Shown piece after piece: positions 44,931 through 55,553 of a stretch of DNA of 64,000 nucleotides (position 1 is the first letter of the stretch; each line of letters opens with the position of its first letter). The notes under the pieces are model-generated. The model did not search any database. It had not been told where the DNA came from and saw only the letters and a program-made list of their open reading frames with translations. The translations under genes and the position numbers were made by a program. This stretch comes from Homarus americanus (Eukaryota > Arthropoda > Malacostraca > Decapoda > Nephropidae), in assembly GCF_018991925.1 (NCBI RefSeq), contig NW_024737068.1, forward strand, positions 8,597,837-8,661,836, in the 5' to 3' direction.

Positions 44931-45599
44931 TTACTTGTTATTATGCTGTACCCGCTGTAAGAGATGCTGTAACACGCCTCAATGTTATGCTGTACCTGTG
45001 TTATGTATCTTATTGTACTTTACTTAAGGCTGTAACCTATCGTGTGTGATGCTGTATCCTGTAAATTAGGCTTTTCCTCTATATCCTGTCGTAAACCTGC
45101 TTTTGAAGAGTTATGCCGTGCCTACAATATGGTAAGCCCAATCTTTTGTCTATTATGCCCTACCTATAGTGTGCTGTGGCTTACGTACAATATACTTTGT
45201 TCTACGTACACTATACTCTGCTCTACGTAAAAATATGCTTTGCTCTACATACACTATACTCTACTCTATGTACACTATACTATGCATTACACTATATATT
45301 ACACTATGCTAAACATTACAACATACTACAACAAAATTACAAAATATGAAAAGGAGTCAATTCTACGTCATACTATCGCCCTTTGTGTCTACGCAGTTAG
45401 TGAGGAATTAAGCTCATTTGGGATAATTTTATTAATTGGACTTTTAGGGACGAAGATGATAATGACGGAACTCTCCTTGGTCTTGGTGCCATTAGGGCGG
45501 TAGAGCTGTACCTCCGTGTCCCCGCCAAATATATTACCCAGGTACTAAATTCTGAGTAATTAATGCTTTCAATATATATGTATAGTCTCTAGCGTATAT
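44931..45599. other. Unique to loosely repetitive stretch
   Basis: TATGCTGTACC-like words recur at 44940-45060. Words such as CTCTACGTACACTATACT recur at 45185-45300. No gene recognised. Confidence 0.45.
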
Positions 45600-45845
45600 A
45601 ATGAGTAATAATAGAGTGAGGAGGTGGGGGAGAAAGAGGGGAATGAGAGGTAGGTGAGGGGAGAATGGGGATGAGGGGGAAGGAGCAAGAGGAGGACGAG
45701 ATAATGGGGTAGGGAAAAATGAGGGGTAGAGGAGCAGGGGAGAGGAGGAGGAATAAAGAGGATAGGAGGAGGAAAGGAAGAGAAGAGAGGTAGATGAGAA
45801 GGTGAAAAGAAGGAGATGGAGGACGAGGGAGGAAAGGGGGGGGAT
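45600..45845. repeat. GA-rich purine tract
   Basis: Almost pure A and G with GAGGAGG words, preceded by ordinary AT-rich sequence. Confidence 0.8.
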
Positions 45846-45947
45846 TTAGCAGCAAGTGCACGACCAAAATTGCACTCTCAATATTTCATCTAAATTCGCA
45901 CTTTTTATCATAATGCAAGAAGGTCTGAAGCTCTCGAAGCTGGAGGC

Positions 45948-45949
<2 letters not shown>

Positions 45950-45995
<46 letters not shown>

Positions 45996-46041
45996 ACACA
46001 CACACACATTATACACATACACACACACATGCACACACACG
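45950..46041. repeat. (CA)n microsatellite
   Basis: CA run with ATGA, TTATA and ATGC interruptions. Confidence 0.92.
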
Positions 46042-46134
46042 GGGAGGGTGGGTAGGGGAGGTGTGTGAGGGTCGCACTGTACCACAACAGGACAGGAGTC
46101 TTACTAGCGGATCAAATTAATGCTAAAAGTTGCA

Positions 46135-46245
46135 AGAGAGAGGGGTGGAAAGGAGGAGGGAGACGGGGTTGGATGGACGGGTGGTGGGTGGGAGAAAAAG
46201 ACAGGGAGAGAGGGTGGCAGGAGGAGGAGAGAGAGAGAGAGGGGT
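46135..46245. repeat. GA/GGGA purine tract
   Basis: AGAGAGGGGTGGAAAGG-like units ending in a short GA run. It is followed by CCCCCCCCAAAAAAAAAA at 46301-46318. Confidence 0.7.
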
Positions 46246-46804
46246 AGGTCGGTTTACAATGACCTTGACCCCATGAGCTAGGCCGTGACCTATCCACCTC
46301 CCCCCCCCAAAAAAAAAAGTCATGTAAGGAGAGGCCTAAGGACAATAGTTCAGGTATTTTCTTGATTAGGCCTTTGCAGTATACCATTGAATAAATAGAC
46401 CAATAGTATGCCTAATCGTTTTCTTTATTATTCCTTATCCAGGCTTATTACTTTACTAGAAGCCGAAATCACCGAAAACAATCCCAAATGTAAACAAATT
46501 CATCTTCACGTACCTTACATGTATTACACCTGTTTCTACCTGATCTTACCACACAGGCTTATACTTTATACATGTTTTATACCAGTTCAAGAGATAATTT
46601 CTTTGGGTATTTATTTCAGATACCTTTTCCAGACACCTGTAGTACGTAAGGCTGTCAGTCTTGTATTATTCATTGAGAAATTATGTTTATATTAAAGCCA
46701 GATTTTTGGTTCAAATATTAAAGTTCTTAGTGTAAGTTTTCGTAATTTTATGTGGGTTGGATTTTCAAAGTCGACATTCACGTGATTGTGTGGAATTGGA
46801 ATAC

Positions 46805-46828
46805 ATACACACACACACACACACACAC

Positions 46829-46919
<91 letters not shown>

Positions 46920-46928
46920 ACACACACA
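46805..46928. repeat. (CA)n microsatellite
   Basis: Long CA run with AAAC and CCCA interruptions. It is followed by GGTCATTAAACC and AAGGTCAAAGGTGTCA, a near match (11 of 13) to the DR1 motif. Confidence 0.93.
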
Positions 46929-47707
46929 AATAAACAAGGTCATTAAACCCTCATCTAAGGTCAAAGGTGTCACATGAACGACCTTTTTTGATGCATTTGT
47001 CGACCTCTTGACCTGCCTCTGTCCCCTGACCCACCCGGTGACCAGTTCATGACCTATTCAAGTGACCTGACCCAAGCTACGATGAATGACCTCTTCCCTT
47101 AATTTGCTTGTATGTTTGTGTTTTAGAGGAATAATTTTGTCTCCATCATTAGTATATAAATGAGAGGTCATGAAGATTAGACACCCTAACTTAGCCTTCT
47201 TGATATTGGAGTAATTTCTATCTGTGTGGAGTGACTTAATTGCTATGGGGAAATTCAGATTATAGGAAAATAGAAAATATACTGCTAAGAATGAATGGAA
47301 ATGAGGATAGACTAATAAGGAATGAAGGCAGGATAATGGATAATGGATAATGGATAAAATAAGAAATGGATAGACTATGAGTTGACGAATAGGAGTTAAA
47401 CACCAGAAGAATGATTAGATAAGGTAGAGAAAAGTTATTAAAGAAAGAAAGAAATTTGAAGAGGGAACAGAAGAGAAAGAGAAAAAACTAAGGTAACAAG
47501 AAAACAGAAGATAAGAATGAAAGAGGAAGAGAAAAAGCGGAAATAAAACGAATATAGAGATAATGGTTTGAACACTTGTTAACAACATATGAGTAAGAGA
47601 CGGAATTATCGTGATAAAGAAATAATAGAAATAATAGAATAAATAATGAGAAAGAAAACGAAATTGTATGTATATCAGCTAAAAATTTAATGAACCAGCG
47701 TTGAAAT

Positions 47708-47708
<1 letters not shown>
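46929..47708. other. Unique stretch, AGGTCA-like words then purine-rich
   Basis: TGACCT or TGACCC half-sites recur irregularly at 46978-47085. 47270-47640 is A/G-rich, with a small TGGATAA repeat at 47335-47358. No gene recognised. Confidence 0.45.
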
Positions 47709-47767
<59 letters not shown>

Positions 47768-47826
47768 GAGATATATAGATGGATAGATAGACAGAGAGAC
47801 AGACAGACAGACAGGAGGGAGGAGGA
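47709..47826. repeat. (AGAT)n, (ACAG)n and GGA microsatellites
   Basis: About 14 AGAT units to 47766, then ATAG/ACAG units, then GGAGGAGG. Confidence 0.93.
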
Positions 47827-48054
47827 GGAGTGCTTGCCCTGTACGCGGCTTCCTCCCCTCTAGTAAGCAGCTCAGGTAAGTTTACGAGGGATATATTTCA
47901 CCTGGTCCAGTTGTTCTTACTTTGTAATCTTGACTCGAAAAATAAAGCTTGTGAAGTACGAGGAGAGGGAGGAGGAGAATAAGCATATGCAATCAGGGAG
48001 ACTAACAGCACGTCTTGGTGAGAGACTTTTTATCCTCTTGAGAGACATAGAGAG

Positions 48055-48405
48055 AGATAGAGTGTGAGGGGAGTGACATGATTGATGTGTACAAATAGAA
48101 GATGGTGAGAGGCAATGGCTGATGTGAATATGGTGTTTGAAACCTCTATATCAAGAGAGATTTCGTGATAATGGATTTAGATTACATAGATTTTGATTTA
48201 GGAAGGAAAAGAAGTAACTACTAATCCGTATAGAGAGTTGTAGATGAGTGGAATGAGGGTTAAATTGAATCATTGATGTAAATTGGCTGGTGAGTTTCAA
48301 TTTTGGTGAGTCGGGGTGGTACAATGGTGATTAGGGTTGGGTAGGATAGGAGCTGTCTCGTGTGAATTAATAGCCCTATTGGAGTTAGTCTGATGTTCTC
48401 CTAAA
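48055..48405 (+). mobile_element. Ancient degraded CR1 3' fragment
   Basis: Heavily mutated but alignable by motif. On the plus strand, broken across frames, it reads SDMIDVYK, then RDNGFRLHRF, then RKEK and VVDEWN, in the order and spacing of the CR1 C-terminal blocks (GDLIEVYK, RNNGFKLDKFRFRREIG, VVDEWN). The tail GGAGCTGTCTCG...GCCCTATTGGAGTTAG parallels the 3' UTR of copies 1-3 (GGAGCTGCC...GGCCTATTGCAGAC), and TGATGTTCTCCT follows where TTATGTTCTTA is expected. Many stops and indels make it the oldest CR1 copy in the window. Confidence 0.65.
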
Positions 48406-48406
48406 C

Positions 48407-48650
48407 TTTATCAATTAATGAACGGTGCTTAATAACTCTTACAACTAAAGCACTCAAAACAAAGACCTAGTGAACGGTGCTTAATAACTCTTACAACAAA
48501 AGCACTCAAAACAAAGACCTAGTGAACGGTGCTTAATAACTCTTACAACTAAAGCACTAAAAACAAAGACCTAGTGAACGGTGCTTAATAACTCTTACAA
48601 CTAAAGCACTCAAAACAAAGACCTAGTGAACGGTGCTTAAACATTAACAA
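48407..48650 (-). repeat. 52-bp minisatellite, array 1
   Basis: About 4.5 copies of a 52-bp unit, in plus orientation GAACGGTGCTTAATAACTC, TTACAACTAAAGCACTC, AAAACAAAGACCTAGT. Copies are near identical. The reverse complement matches the unit of the array at 60713-61197 at about 42 of 52 positions, so the two arrays are one family in opposite orientation. Confidence 0.93.
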
Positions 48651-49129
48651 CCCTGACAGCTGAAGCACCCAAAATTAGAGCACAAACAACACAAGATATA
48701 AACCGTAACTTAATTACTTCAATGATGATATTTTCCAGGTCGTAAAGAAGAGTTTAAGACATGTGATATATATCGTCTTCGCCCTCGTGAGATACAACAT
48801 ACATTTACCTTCTCTGCTTCATTTCTTCCCTCGTCAAGATTGCCGACATTAGTTCTAATTTCCGTTCATTCTCTTTCATTACGCTCGTTTCTACCAAGTC
48901 AACAGTGCCTTCATGTGTGTGGTAATGTCCTTCGCTAACAAGCCTGGGGGGTTACAGCTGCTTCTCCTAGATGTAATTCTATTTTTTACTTCAGTTTGGA
49001 CCCCAATAAATTTAAACTGAATTAATCGTTGTGATGACCAGTAGTTATTACACATGCACGTGGACGATTGTAATTTTGTTTCTTGGACTAACTCAATTTT
49101 TAATGTATGGATAACTGAGACCAAATTCC
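48651..49129. other. Unique stretch
   Basis: No gene recognised. The first 50 bp look like a decayed extra copy of the 52-bp unit (AACCCTGACAGCTGAAGCAC). Confidence 0.45.
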
Positions 49130-49327
49130 ATTGCGGATACAGCACAATATACTAAGACTTCTGTACATAAGGAGGCAACGTGGCCGACACTGCACTAGAC
49201 CGCCTTCACTTTCCAACCTATAAAGTTAGGTACCTATTCACAACTGGGTGAACTGCGGGTGCTTTCAGTCCAAACCAGAGACCCTTAGGATAGGAAGTGA
49301 ACACTGTATCCACTCAGCCGGCGCACC
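49130..49327 (-). mobile_element. tRNA-derived SINE
   Basis: On the minus strand it starts GGTGCGCCGGCTGAGTGG, where CGGCTGAGTGG (49310-49320) fits the RNA polymerase III box A at 10 of 11 positions. A degenerate box B, GGTTTGGACTG, lies at 49266-49276. Then follow GCACCCGCAGTTCACCCAG, GGTACC and a GAAGGCGG...GGCCACG...TGTACAGAAG body shared with the copy at 4065-4230. It is non-coding and mobilised by a LINE. The box A to B distance fits a Ser/Leu-type tRNA ancestor, but the source tRNA is not certain. Confidence 0.72.
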
Positions 49328-50429
49328 TTTTTTTGCACTGTGTAAATAACATTACAGAACCTGGTCATTTCTGAAATCATAATGGTTAGTGTTTGTGTCT
49401 CAGTGTTCAGGCGTGTACAGGTGTGTGTCCTGCAGTCCACCAGCTGGCGCCGGGGACGATGAGAAACAGAAGGTGACAAAGAAAGAATTATTAAAAAATT
49501 TTACTTTCATTTATGTTATTTACTTTTTTATTCACTTATTTGTCTTCCATTTACATGTACCACACCTTGACCAGTCTCAGTGTTTATAAACTTACCTTGA
49601 CGCTATAACAACCACTCACACCTCTACCACATGTTCACCATAACTTACACACCTGTACCACATGTTATCCATCACCTGAACAATACTTCGGTTTTGTTAT
49701 AGATATGAACAACGTCTTAAACATTACCAAGAATCACTAATAGAGAATAAATCCATTGAGACCTATGAATAATTATTAATTTCCTAAATCAAACACCCAC
49801 CTCAGGGGAAAGCTGCGTGTTGACTGTAAACAAGAGAGTGACGACCTGTGTACATCTTACATTACAAATAATATGATAAATTAAATTAGAGGATTACTGA
49901 AGCGTAATTGATTATGTCTTGAAACTTTAAAAAAAATATTCCTTAAAGGTAATGAAAACAAGATGAGATGATTATGATAAAGATAAATATAACTTCAATG
50001 TGTTCTTTCCTTAAAGTCAAAAAGCAAAAGAATAAATCTCCATAAAAACCTTTCGAAAAAAATAAAAGAATTACTGAAAAACACCCAAAAAATCCTATGA
50101 TAAAATATATCCGGGTCACAATACAAAAATATCTACCTTATAACCCGTTGTTAGTACCTGCTTTGTTTACCGCTGGTGCCTCGCTGCCGATGGCCTTCCT
50201 CTCTGCCCTCCTGAAGCCTGTCCGTGTCAGCCAGCCACTCCCTCCCGCCCCCAAGGTCTCGGCACCCGTGTCACTTATTGAATTATTCCGTGTATTGCCG
50301 TGTACTGCCGTGTACTGCCGTGTTAATTGGAAAGTAGTTGATAAGGAGACGGGTATAGAGGCGTGTTTATGCTTATGTAAATACGCTCTGGCTGCCTTTA
50401 TGATGTAAATGAACTGACCAGATGAAGTC
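49328..50429. other. AT-rich unique stretch
   Basis: No gene recognised. A 103-codon plus-strand frame at 50097-50408 has a GC-richer middle and a small GCCGTGTACT triplication at 50293-50323. It has no signal, domain or splice context that convinces. Confidence 0.4.
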
Positions 50430-50735
50430 GGTTCAGATGTTGCTGTGAGGGTGATGGTGCTGGCTGTGCTGCTGAGGATGATAGTGCTGTGCTGCTGAGG
50501 ATGATGCTGCTGCTGTGATACTGGTGCTGAGGATGATAGTGCAGTTGATGCTGAGGATGATGATGATAATGCTGTGCTGATGATGATGATAGTGCTGTGC
50601 TGATGATGATGATAGTGCTGTGCTGATGATGATGATGATAGTGCTGTGCTGATGATGATGATAGTGCTGTGCTGATGATGATAGTGCTGTGCTGATGATG
50701 ATGATAGTGCTGTGCTGATAAGGATGCTGCTGCTG
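50430..50735. repeat. GATGATGATAGTGCTGTGCT minisatellite
   Basis: About a dozen units of 18-25 bp, varying in the number of GAT triplets. The minus-strand frame reads Ser/Ala/Gln/His/Tyr repeats and is an artefact. Confidence 0.88.
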
Positions 50736-51397
50736 TGCTAATCGGGACCGCCTTCTTTCGCTTCGCCAATCTTACCAGTCAACATAAGAACACGACCAAT
50801 CCGTACTCGACAAGCCTATAGTACCGACTCCACCCCCTTCCCCATCAACATAACAAAGCCTTCATTACCCCATTAAATCCTACATTCACCCCATCAACAT
50901 GACAATCCCTCCTTAACCCCATCAATCGTATCAACTTTCCCACCCCTTCAACCCCCACAAATTCTACCATCTGATCAATCATATACCAACTCCATCAATC
51001 GTTCCTCATCAACAAAAGAAAACCTCTTCCCGAATCCACTAAACCCCTTCAATTTCCATCAACTCCCATCAACACCTCCCATCAACACCTCCTATCAACA
51101 CCTCCCATCAACACCTCCCATCAACTCCTCCCCATCACCATAACAAAATCTCTTCTCCGTGTCCACCAGTTCCCCTTATCGCCGTCACCAATCTTGCCAA
51201 ACCTCACTTATCGACCGTCCAACCCCCAACCTCGCCTGTTCCCCAGTTCGCGTGTGTTCCTCCCCGATGGACGATGATTTATGGTCCAACAAGAGGTCGA
51301 GACACAGGTACTAAAACTCTTTATTTACCTCCACCTGCCAGTAGCTCCACCAACCAGCCACTTCCTTCCACCTGTGTGTATTGTATAAGAGCAGTGT
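50736..51397. other. C-rich loose repeats then unique sequence
   Basis: CCCATCAA-like words recur irregularly from 50840. At 51055-51132 five units of 14 bp (CCATCAACACCTCC) are in tandem. No gene recognised. Confidence 0.5.
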
Positions 51398-51491
51398 CTC
51401 TTAGAATTGGTTAGGTTAGGTTAGATTAAGTTAGGTTAGGTTAGGTTAGGTTAGGTTAGGTTACATTAAGTTAGGTTAGGTTAAGGTCATT
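51398..51491. repeat. Interstitial telomeric-type repeat, TTAGG orientation
   Basis: About 17 TTAGG units with a few ATTAAG variants, between unique sequences. Confidence 0.92.
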
Positions 51492-51569
51492 TGTTAGAGG
51501 TGTCCCATACAAAAAAATTACCCAGTCTTTGTGGGTGACAGATCCAAGGGGCCCTTTTATCAGGGGGCT

Positions 51570-51735
51570 TATGTCATAGGAGGCCCCAGACTCAGAGGAC
51601 CCAGTTCTAGGAGGCCCAAGTCTCAGGGGGCCCCAGTCTCAGGGGGTCCTAGTCTCGGGGGGGGTTCCAGTCTCAGGGGGTCCCAGTCTCAGAGGGCCCC
51701 AGTCCTAGGAGGCCCCAGTCTTATGAATCTCTAAT
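51570..51735. repeat. GGCCCCAGTCTCAGGG minisatellite
   Basis: About nine degenerate units of 16-18 bp containing CCCAGTCTCAGGGGG or CCCAGTCCTAGGAGG. Confidence 0.85.
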
Positions 51736-51789
51736 CTAAAGTGGTTTCTGTCCCGGGAGGTTTAGGCCCATACGAGTTACAACCTCTGG

Positions 51790-52178
51790 AATACAGGAGA
51801 AAAGAAGAGGGAGGGGAAGAGGGAGAGGAGATGAAGGAGGAAGAGGAGGAGGAAGAGGAGGAGGTAGAGTTAAAGAAGAAGCCATAAGGTGGTTAGCAAT
51901 GTGAGAAGAGGAGAGGAGAGGAAGTAAAGACAAATGAAAGAATAAGAGGAGGAGAAGAAATGGGAAAAGGAAAGGAAAATAGAAGGAGAAAGAGGTTCAG
52001 GAAGAAGAGGAGGAGGACAAGGAAGAGAATGAGAATGGGGTGAAGGAAGAAATTAAGAGGATACGGAAGAGAGAGAGGAGGATAAGAAAAAGACAGAGTG
52101 AAAGAGGAGAAGAAAAAGAAGATAAAGTCGAAGGAGGAGGAGGAAGGAAGAAGAAGAAGGAAGGAAGTATGCATGATA
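51790..52178. repeat. GA-rich purine tract, block 1
   Basis: About 390 bp, mostly GAAGAGG and GAGGAGG words. The minus-strand frames are Leu/Phe/Ser-rich. Confidence 0.85.
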
Positions 52179-52282
52179 AATATATAATGCTAATTACAGG
52201 TGAGGTGTGTGGATCATACAGGCAATGGGAACGGTATACCTGGACACCTTCAATCAACACTCCCTAGATGACGGGGGCAGTG

Positions 52283-52905
52283 TACTCCTCCTCCTCCTCC
52301 TCTTCCTCCTCCTCCGTCTCCTTCTCTTCTTCTTCTATCTTGTCCTCCTCCTCCTCCTCTTCCTCCTCCTCCTCCTCCTCCTCCTCCATCTCCTCCTATT
52401 CTTCTATCTTGTCCTCCTCCTCCTCCTCCGTCTCCTGCTCTTCTTCTTCTCCCTTGTCTTACTCCTCCTCCTTTTCTTCTTCCTTGTCTTCCTCCTCCCC
52501 CTCCTCTTCTTCTTTCTTATCCTCCTCATCCTCCTCTTCTTCTTCCTTGTCTTCCTCCTCCTCCTCCTCCTCTTCGTTCCCTTCTGTCTTCTCCTCCTTC
52601 TCCTCATCATTCTCCTCCTCCTCCTCTTCTGTCTTCTGTCTTCTCCTCCTTCTCCTTATCATTCTCCTCCTCCTCCTCTTCTGTCTTCTGTCTTCTCCTC
52701 TTCCTCCTTGTTTTCTTCTTCCTCCTCCTCCTCGTCTTCTGTCTTCTCTTCCTCCCCCTCTTTTTCCTCCTTCTCCTCGTCCTCCTCCTCTAACTTCTCC
52801 TCCATCCCCTTTCCCTCTGTTTCGTCTTACTCTTTTCCTCATCCCCGTCTTCCTCCTCCGTCTCCTACTTCTTCTTCTATTCTTCCATCTCCCTCTCCCT
52901 TTATT
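52283..52905. repeat. CTC/CTT pyrimidine tract, block 2
   Basis: About 620 bp of CTCCTC and CTTCTTC with GTCTTC words. In composition it is the complement of blocks 1 and 3. The frames are poly-Ser or poly-Leu on plus and poly-Arg/Glu on minus. Confidence 0.9.
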
Positions 52906-53024
52906 ATCAAAGTTTCCTCATTTTTTCTTTCACAAGGAAAATTGAATGAATAAAGACGGTGAAGAAAGAGAAAACAATAAGAAAAGAGGGACAAGAAGGA
53001 AATTGGATTGTATGAAGAGGACAT

Positions 53025-53715
53025 CAGGAGGAGGAGGAAGAGAAAGAGAAAGAGGAGGAGGAGAAGAAGAAGAGGGAAGGTGAAAGGAAGTAAAATAGGA
53101 TGAATAAGGAAGACGTCAAAATAATGTGGACCCTTGAGAGGAGGAAGAGGAACAAGAGGGGGAGGAGAAGGAGGAGGAGGAGGAGGAGGAGAAGGAGGAG
53201 GAGGAGGAGGAGGAAAAATAATTGAAGGAAATTGAAAAAGCAGAGAGGATGAGAGGAGGAAAAAAAGAAGAGGAGGAGGAGGAGAGAGGAAGAAAAGAAT
53301 AGGGGATAAGGGAGGAAGGAGTGGAGGAGGAGGAGGAGGAGGAGAAGGAGGAGGAGGAGGAGAGGAGGAGGAGGAGAAAGGAGGAGGAGGAGGAGGAGGA
53401 GGAAGAGGAGGAGGAGGAGGAGGAGGAGGAGGAGGAGGAGGAGAGGAGGAGGAGGAGGAGGAGGAGGAAGATGAGGAGAGAAAATAAGAGAATGAAAAGC
53501 AGGGGATGAGAGGGAGGAAAAGAAGAAGAGGAGGAGGAGGAAGAGGAGGAAGAAGAAAGAACAGGGGGATAAGGAGGAAGAATTGGAGGAGGAGGAGGAG
53601 GAGGAGGAAGAGGAGGAAGAAAAATAATAGAAGGAAAATGAAAAAGCAGAGGATGAGGGGGAGGAAAAAGAAGAACAGGAGGAGGAAGAAGAGGAGGAAG
53701 AAGGAAGAAGGAAGC
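53025..53715. repeat. GAGGAGG purine tract, block 3
   Basis: About 690 bp of GAG/GAA trinucleotides with few other bases. Two internal segments starting near 53230 and 53500 are similar (AAAAGCAGAGGATGAGAGG-like and AAAAGCAGGGGATGAGAGGG), suggesting a duplicated half. Confidence 0.92.
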
Positions 53716-53804
53716 ACCCACCTGATCATTACCTGCCACAAGTTACGCTTCACAAGTCTCTTATGGACTCGAGAATTAATAAGTATAATCTTGAAAATAC
53801 GCTT

Positions 53805-54118
53805 CTGCTCCCCACTGTTACCTCCCCTCTTATACTCCCCACCACTCCTTATACACCCCACTGTTACCTCCCCTCTTCCCACTCCTCTTATACTCCCCAC
53901 CACTCCTTATACTCCCCACTGTTACCTCCCCTCTCCCCACTCCTCTTATACTCCCCACCACTCCTTATACTCCCCACTGTTACCTCCCCTCTACTCTCCC
54001 CACTGTTACCTCCCCTCTCCCCACTCCTTATACTCCCCACTGTTACCTCCCCTCTCCCCACTCCTCTTATACTCCCCACCACTCCTTATACTCCCCACTG
54101 TTACCTCCCCACCACCAC
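53805..54118. repeat. 58-bp minisatellite, about 5 copies
   Basis: Units combine CTCTTATACTCCCCACCAC, TCCTTATACTCCCCACTG and TTACCTCCCCTCTCCCC. Several units are half-length. A stray degraded copy lies at 55943-56025. The frames read YTPHCYLPS-type repeats. Confidence 0.9.
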
Positions 54119-54232
54119 CCTGAAACCTTAGGGGACACCATCTGGCTACACTGAGGCTACACCAGCTGGCTACACTGAGACTACACCAGTTGGTATCAGG
54201 GTAGTGTTGCTATATCGTTTCTATAATATATG

Positions 54233-54272
<40 letters not shown>

Positions 54273-54685
54273 GATTATTATTATTATAACTACTACTACT
54301 AACATCATAAACATTATCATAAATATTGTTACTCGTAAACAGCAACCAAACCAACTCACTACCAACCCAATAAGATAATGGTTCTTATAGCTAGAGTCTA
54401 TCCGGTAGAAGGCACTGAGAGTAACGCTGAATTAACCAGACAACCGGAAAGGCTCAACATCCGGGGCGAGGAACGTCTAGGTCAAAGGTCATCCCCAAAA
54501 AAGGCAGGTCATAATTTCAGTGGGAATTCATAGCTAACGAGGGATGTAGTGGTTCGAAGTTATTCCCGAGTCTGAAAATTTAACTCATATTTTTGTTTTA
54601 GAATTGAGTACTTGATTGGTTTAGGTTTATTGACAGAAATACCATTGGACTTTGTGTATGTTTTAGCAGGTCAACACTGTAAACC
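54119..54685. other. Unique stretch with an (ATT)n microsatellite
   Basis: ATT run at 54234-54288. CTACACTGAGRCTACACCAG is duplicated at 54145-54190. A perfect DR1 motif is at 54479. No gene recognised. Confidence 0.5.
54479..54491 (+). promoter_or_regulatory. Perfect DR1 nuclear-receptor-like motif
   Basis: AGGTCAAAGGTCA, identical to the motif at 9755 and to the complement of 44488-44500. Unlike those two, it stands alone in non-repetitive sequence, which makes a chance expansion of TGACCT repeats less likely here. Confidence 0.4.
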
Positions 54686-54794
54686 ATTAACCCTTTGAGG
54701 AGTATAGTGAGTACAGTGTCACATTTAGGTATTTTATTCTGGCTAAAGGGGTTTTATTCAGCCGAGAGAAACCTTAACCACTTAATGGGTTAAT
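54686..54794. repeat. Dispersed short repeat, copy B (MITE-like)
   Basis: Starts ATTAACCC (54686-54693) and ends GGGTTAAT (54787-54794), a perfect 8-bp terminal inverted repeat. The interior AGGTATTTTATTCTGGCTAA and GTTTTATTCAGCCGAGAGAA matches copy A at 23457. Non-coding. Confidence 0.62.
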
Positions 54795-55259
54795 TAAGGT
54801 GTGAAGATAAAACACACATTTACCGTACAGTTTTATTCACTACAGGTGATTAACAGAACCAGGTGTCTCGGTGCTGTATTCGGAAGAGATTGTTGTGAAG
54901 ATTATCGACCTTATTCTGCTTTACCGTTTTTTGTTCTCGTATAAACCAACAGTAATTGTTTGTTTGGGAAAATCGAAAAAAAAATCATATTCTCGATCGA
55001 CAAAAAAACCAGTTCGGGTTTGTTTAGAGGTTTCATTTGTAACAGGGCTGCCAACATGGTCATAATTCAGTGGTTGGTACGACTAATGGAGCATAACCAA
55101 AACATATTTCATATTTGTTCTAAATGTATACCTAGTTTATCTCTCTCAGGCGATTGTTACTGATTATTATTATTATACAAACACTGACACAATTATCTAA
55201 TGAGAGGTGTCAGTGATTTGTTATCAATGTGAATATTGTATCTGGTTCATATTGTAATA
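54795..55259. other. AT-rich unique stretch
   Basis: Two overlapping short frames (54871-55065 and 54960-55163) have no recognisable domain. Nothing else is seen. Confidence 0.45.
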
Positions 55260-55553
55260 GACGATATACTGAAGGACAAGCCGAAGCCACAGTCGACATA
55301 AGGAATTAATGGGAGGAGGGGGGCGGGTCTTCTACGTGTTCAATGCAAACACGGAATCGAGGAACGAGTTACATGCTGGTCTCTATCAGGGGAAAGTTGC
55401 AGCACATTATTGGTGACAGGAACCATCACACGTCAACCCAGTCCAAGATTATCAAGGCGTAGTGATACAGAAGGTGGATTTAGCGCCGTATTTCCAGGAC
55501 AACCAGAGGACAATACCAGCTGACGATAGACCATGGGAATATCTCCAGAAAAA
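55260..55553 (+). other. Candidate first exon with start codon
   Basis: A non-repetitive, GC-richer island in AT-rich surroundings ends with ACCATGG (ATG at 55533, ideal start context), seven codons MGISPEK, and a donor GAAAAA|GTGAGT (GT at 55554). Without splicing the frame stops after 22 codons. The upstream part would be 5' UTR. No TATA box is obvious and no second exon was identified, so this rests on start and donor context only. Confidence 0.25.

Noticed and set aside
49250..49327. Functional tRNA gene
   Set aside because: Box B is degenerate, no proper acceptor stem pairs, and the sequence continues into a body shared with another copy, so it is a SINE head.
50097..50408. 103-codon frame with a GC-rich centre as a small gene
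   Set aside because: No signal peptide, domain or splice context, and it contains a small internal tandem repeat. Kept only as a note.
52207..53903. Poly-Ser, poly-Leu and Arg/Glu-rich frames on both strands
   Set aside because: They come from purine and pyrimidine trinucleotide tracts and overlap on both strands.
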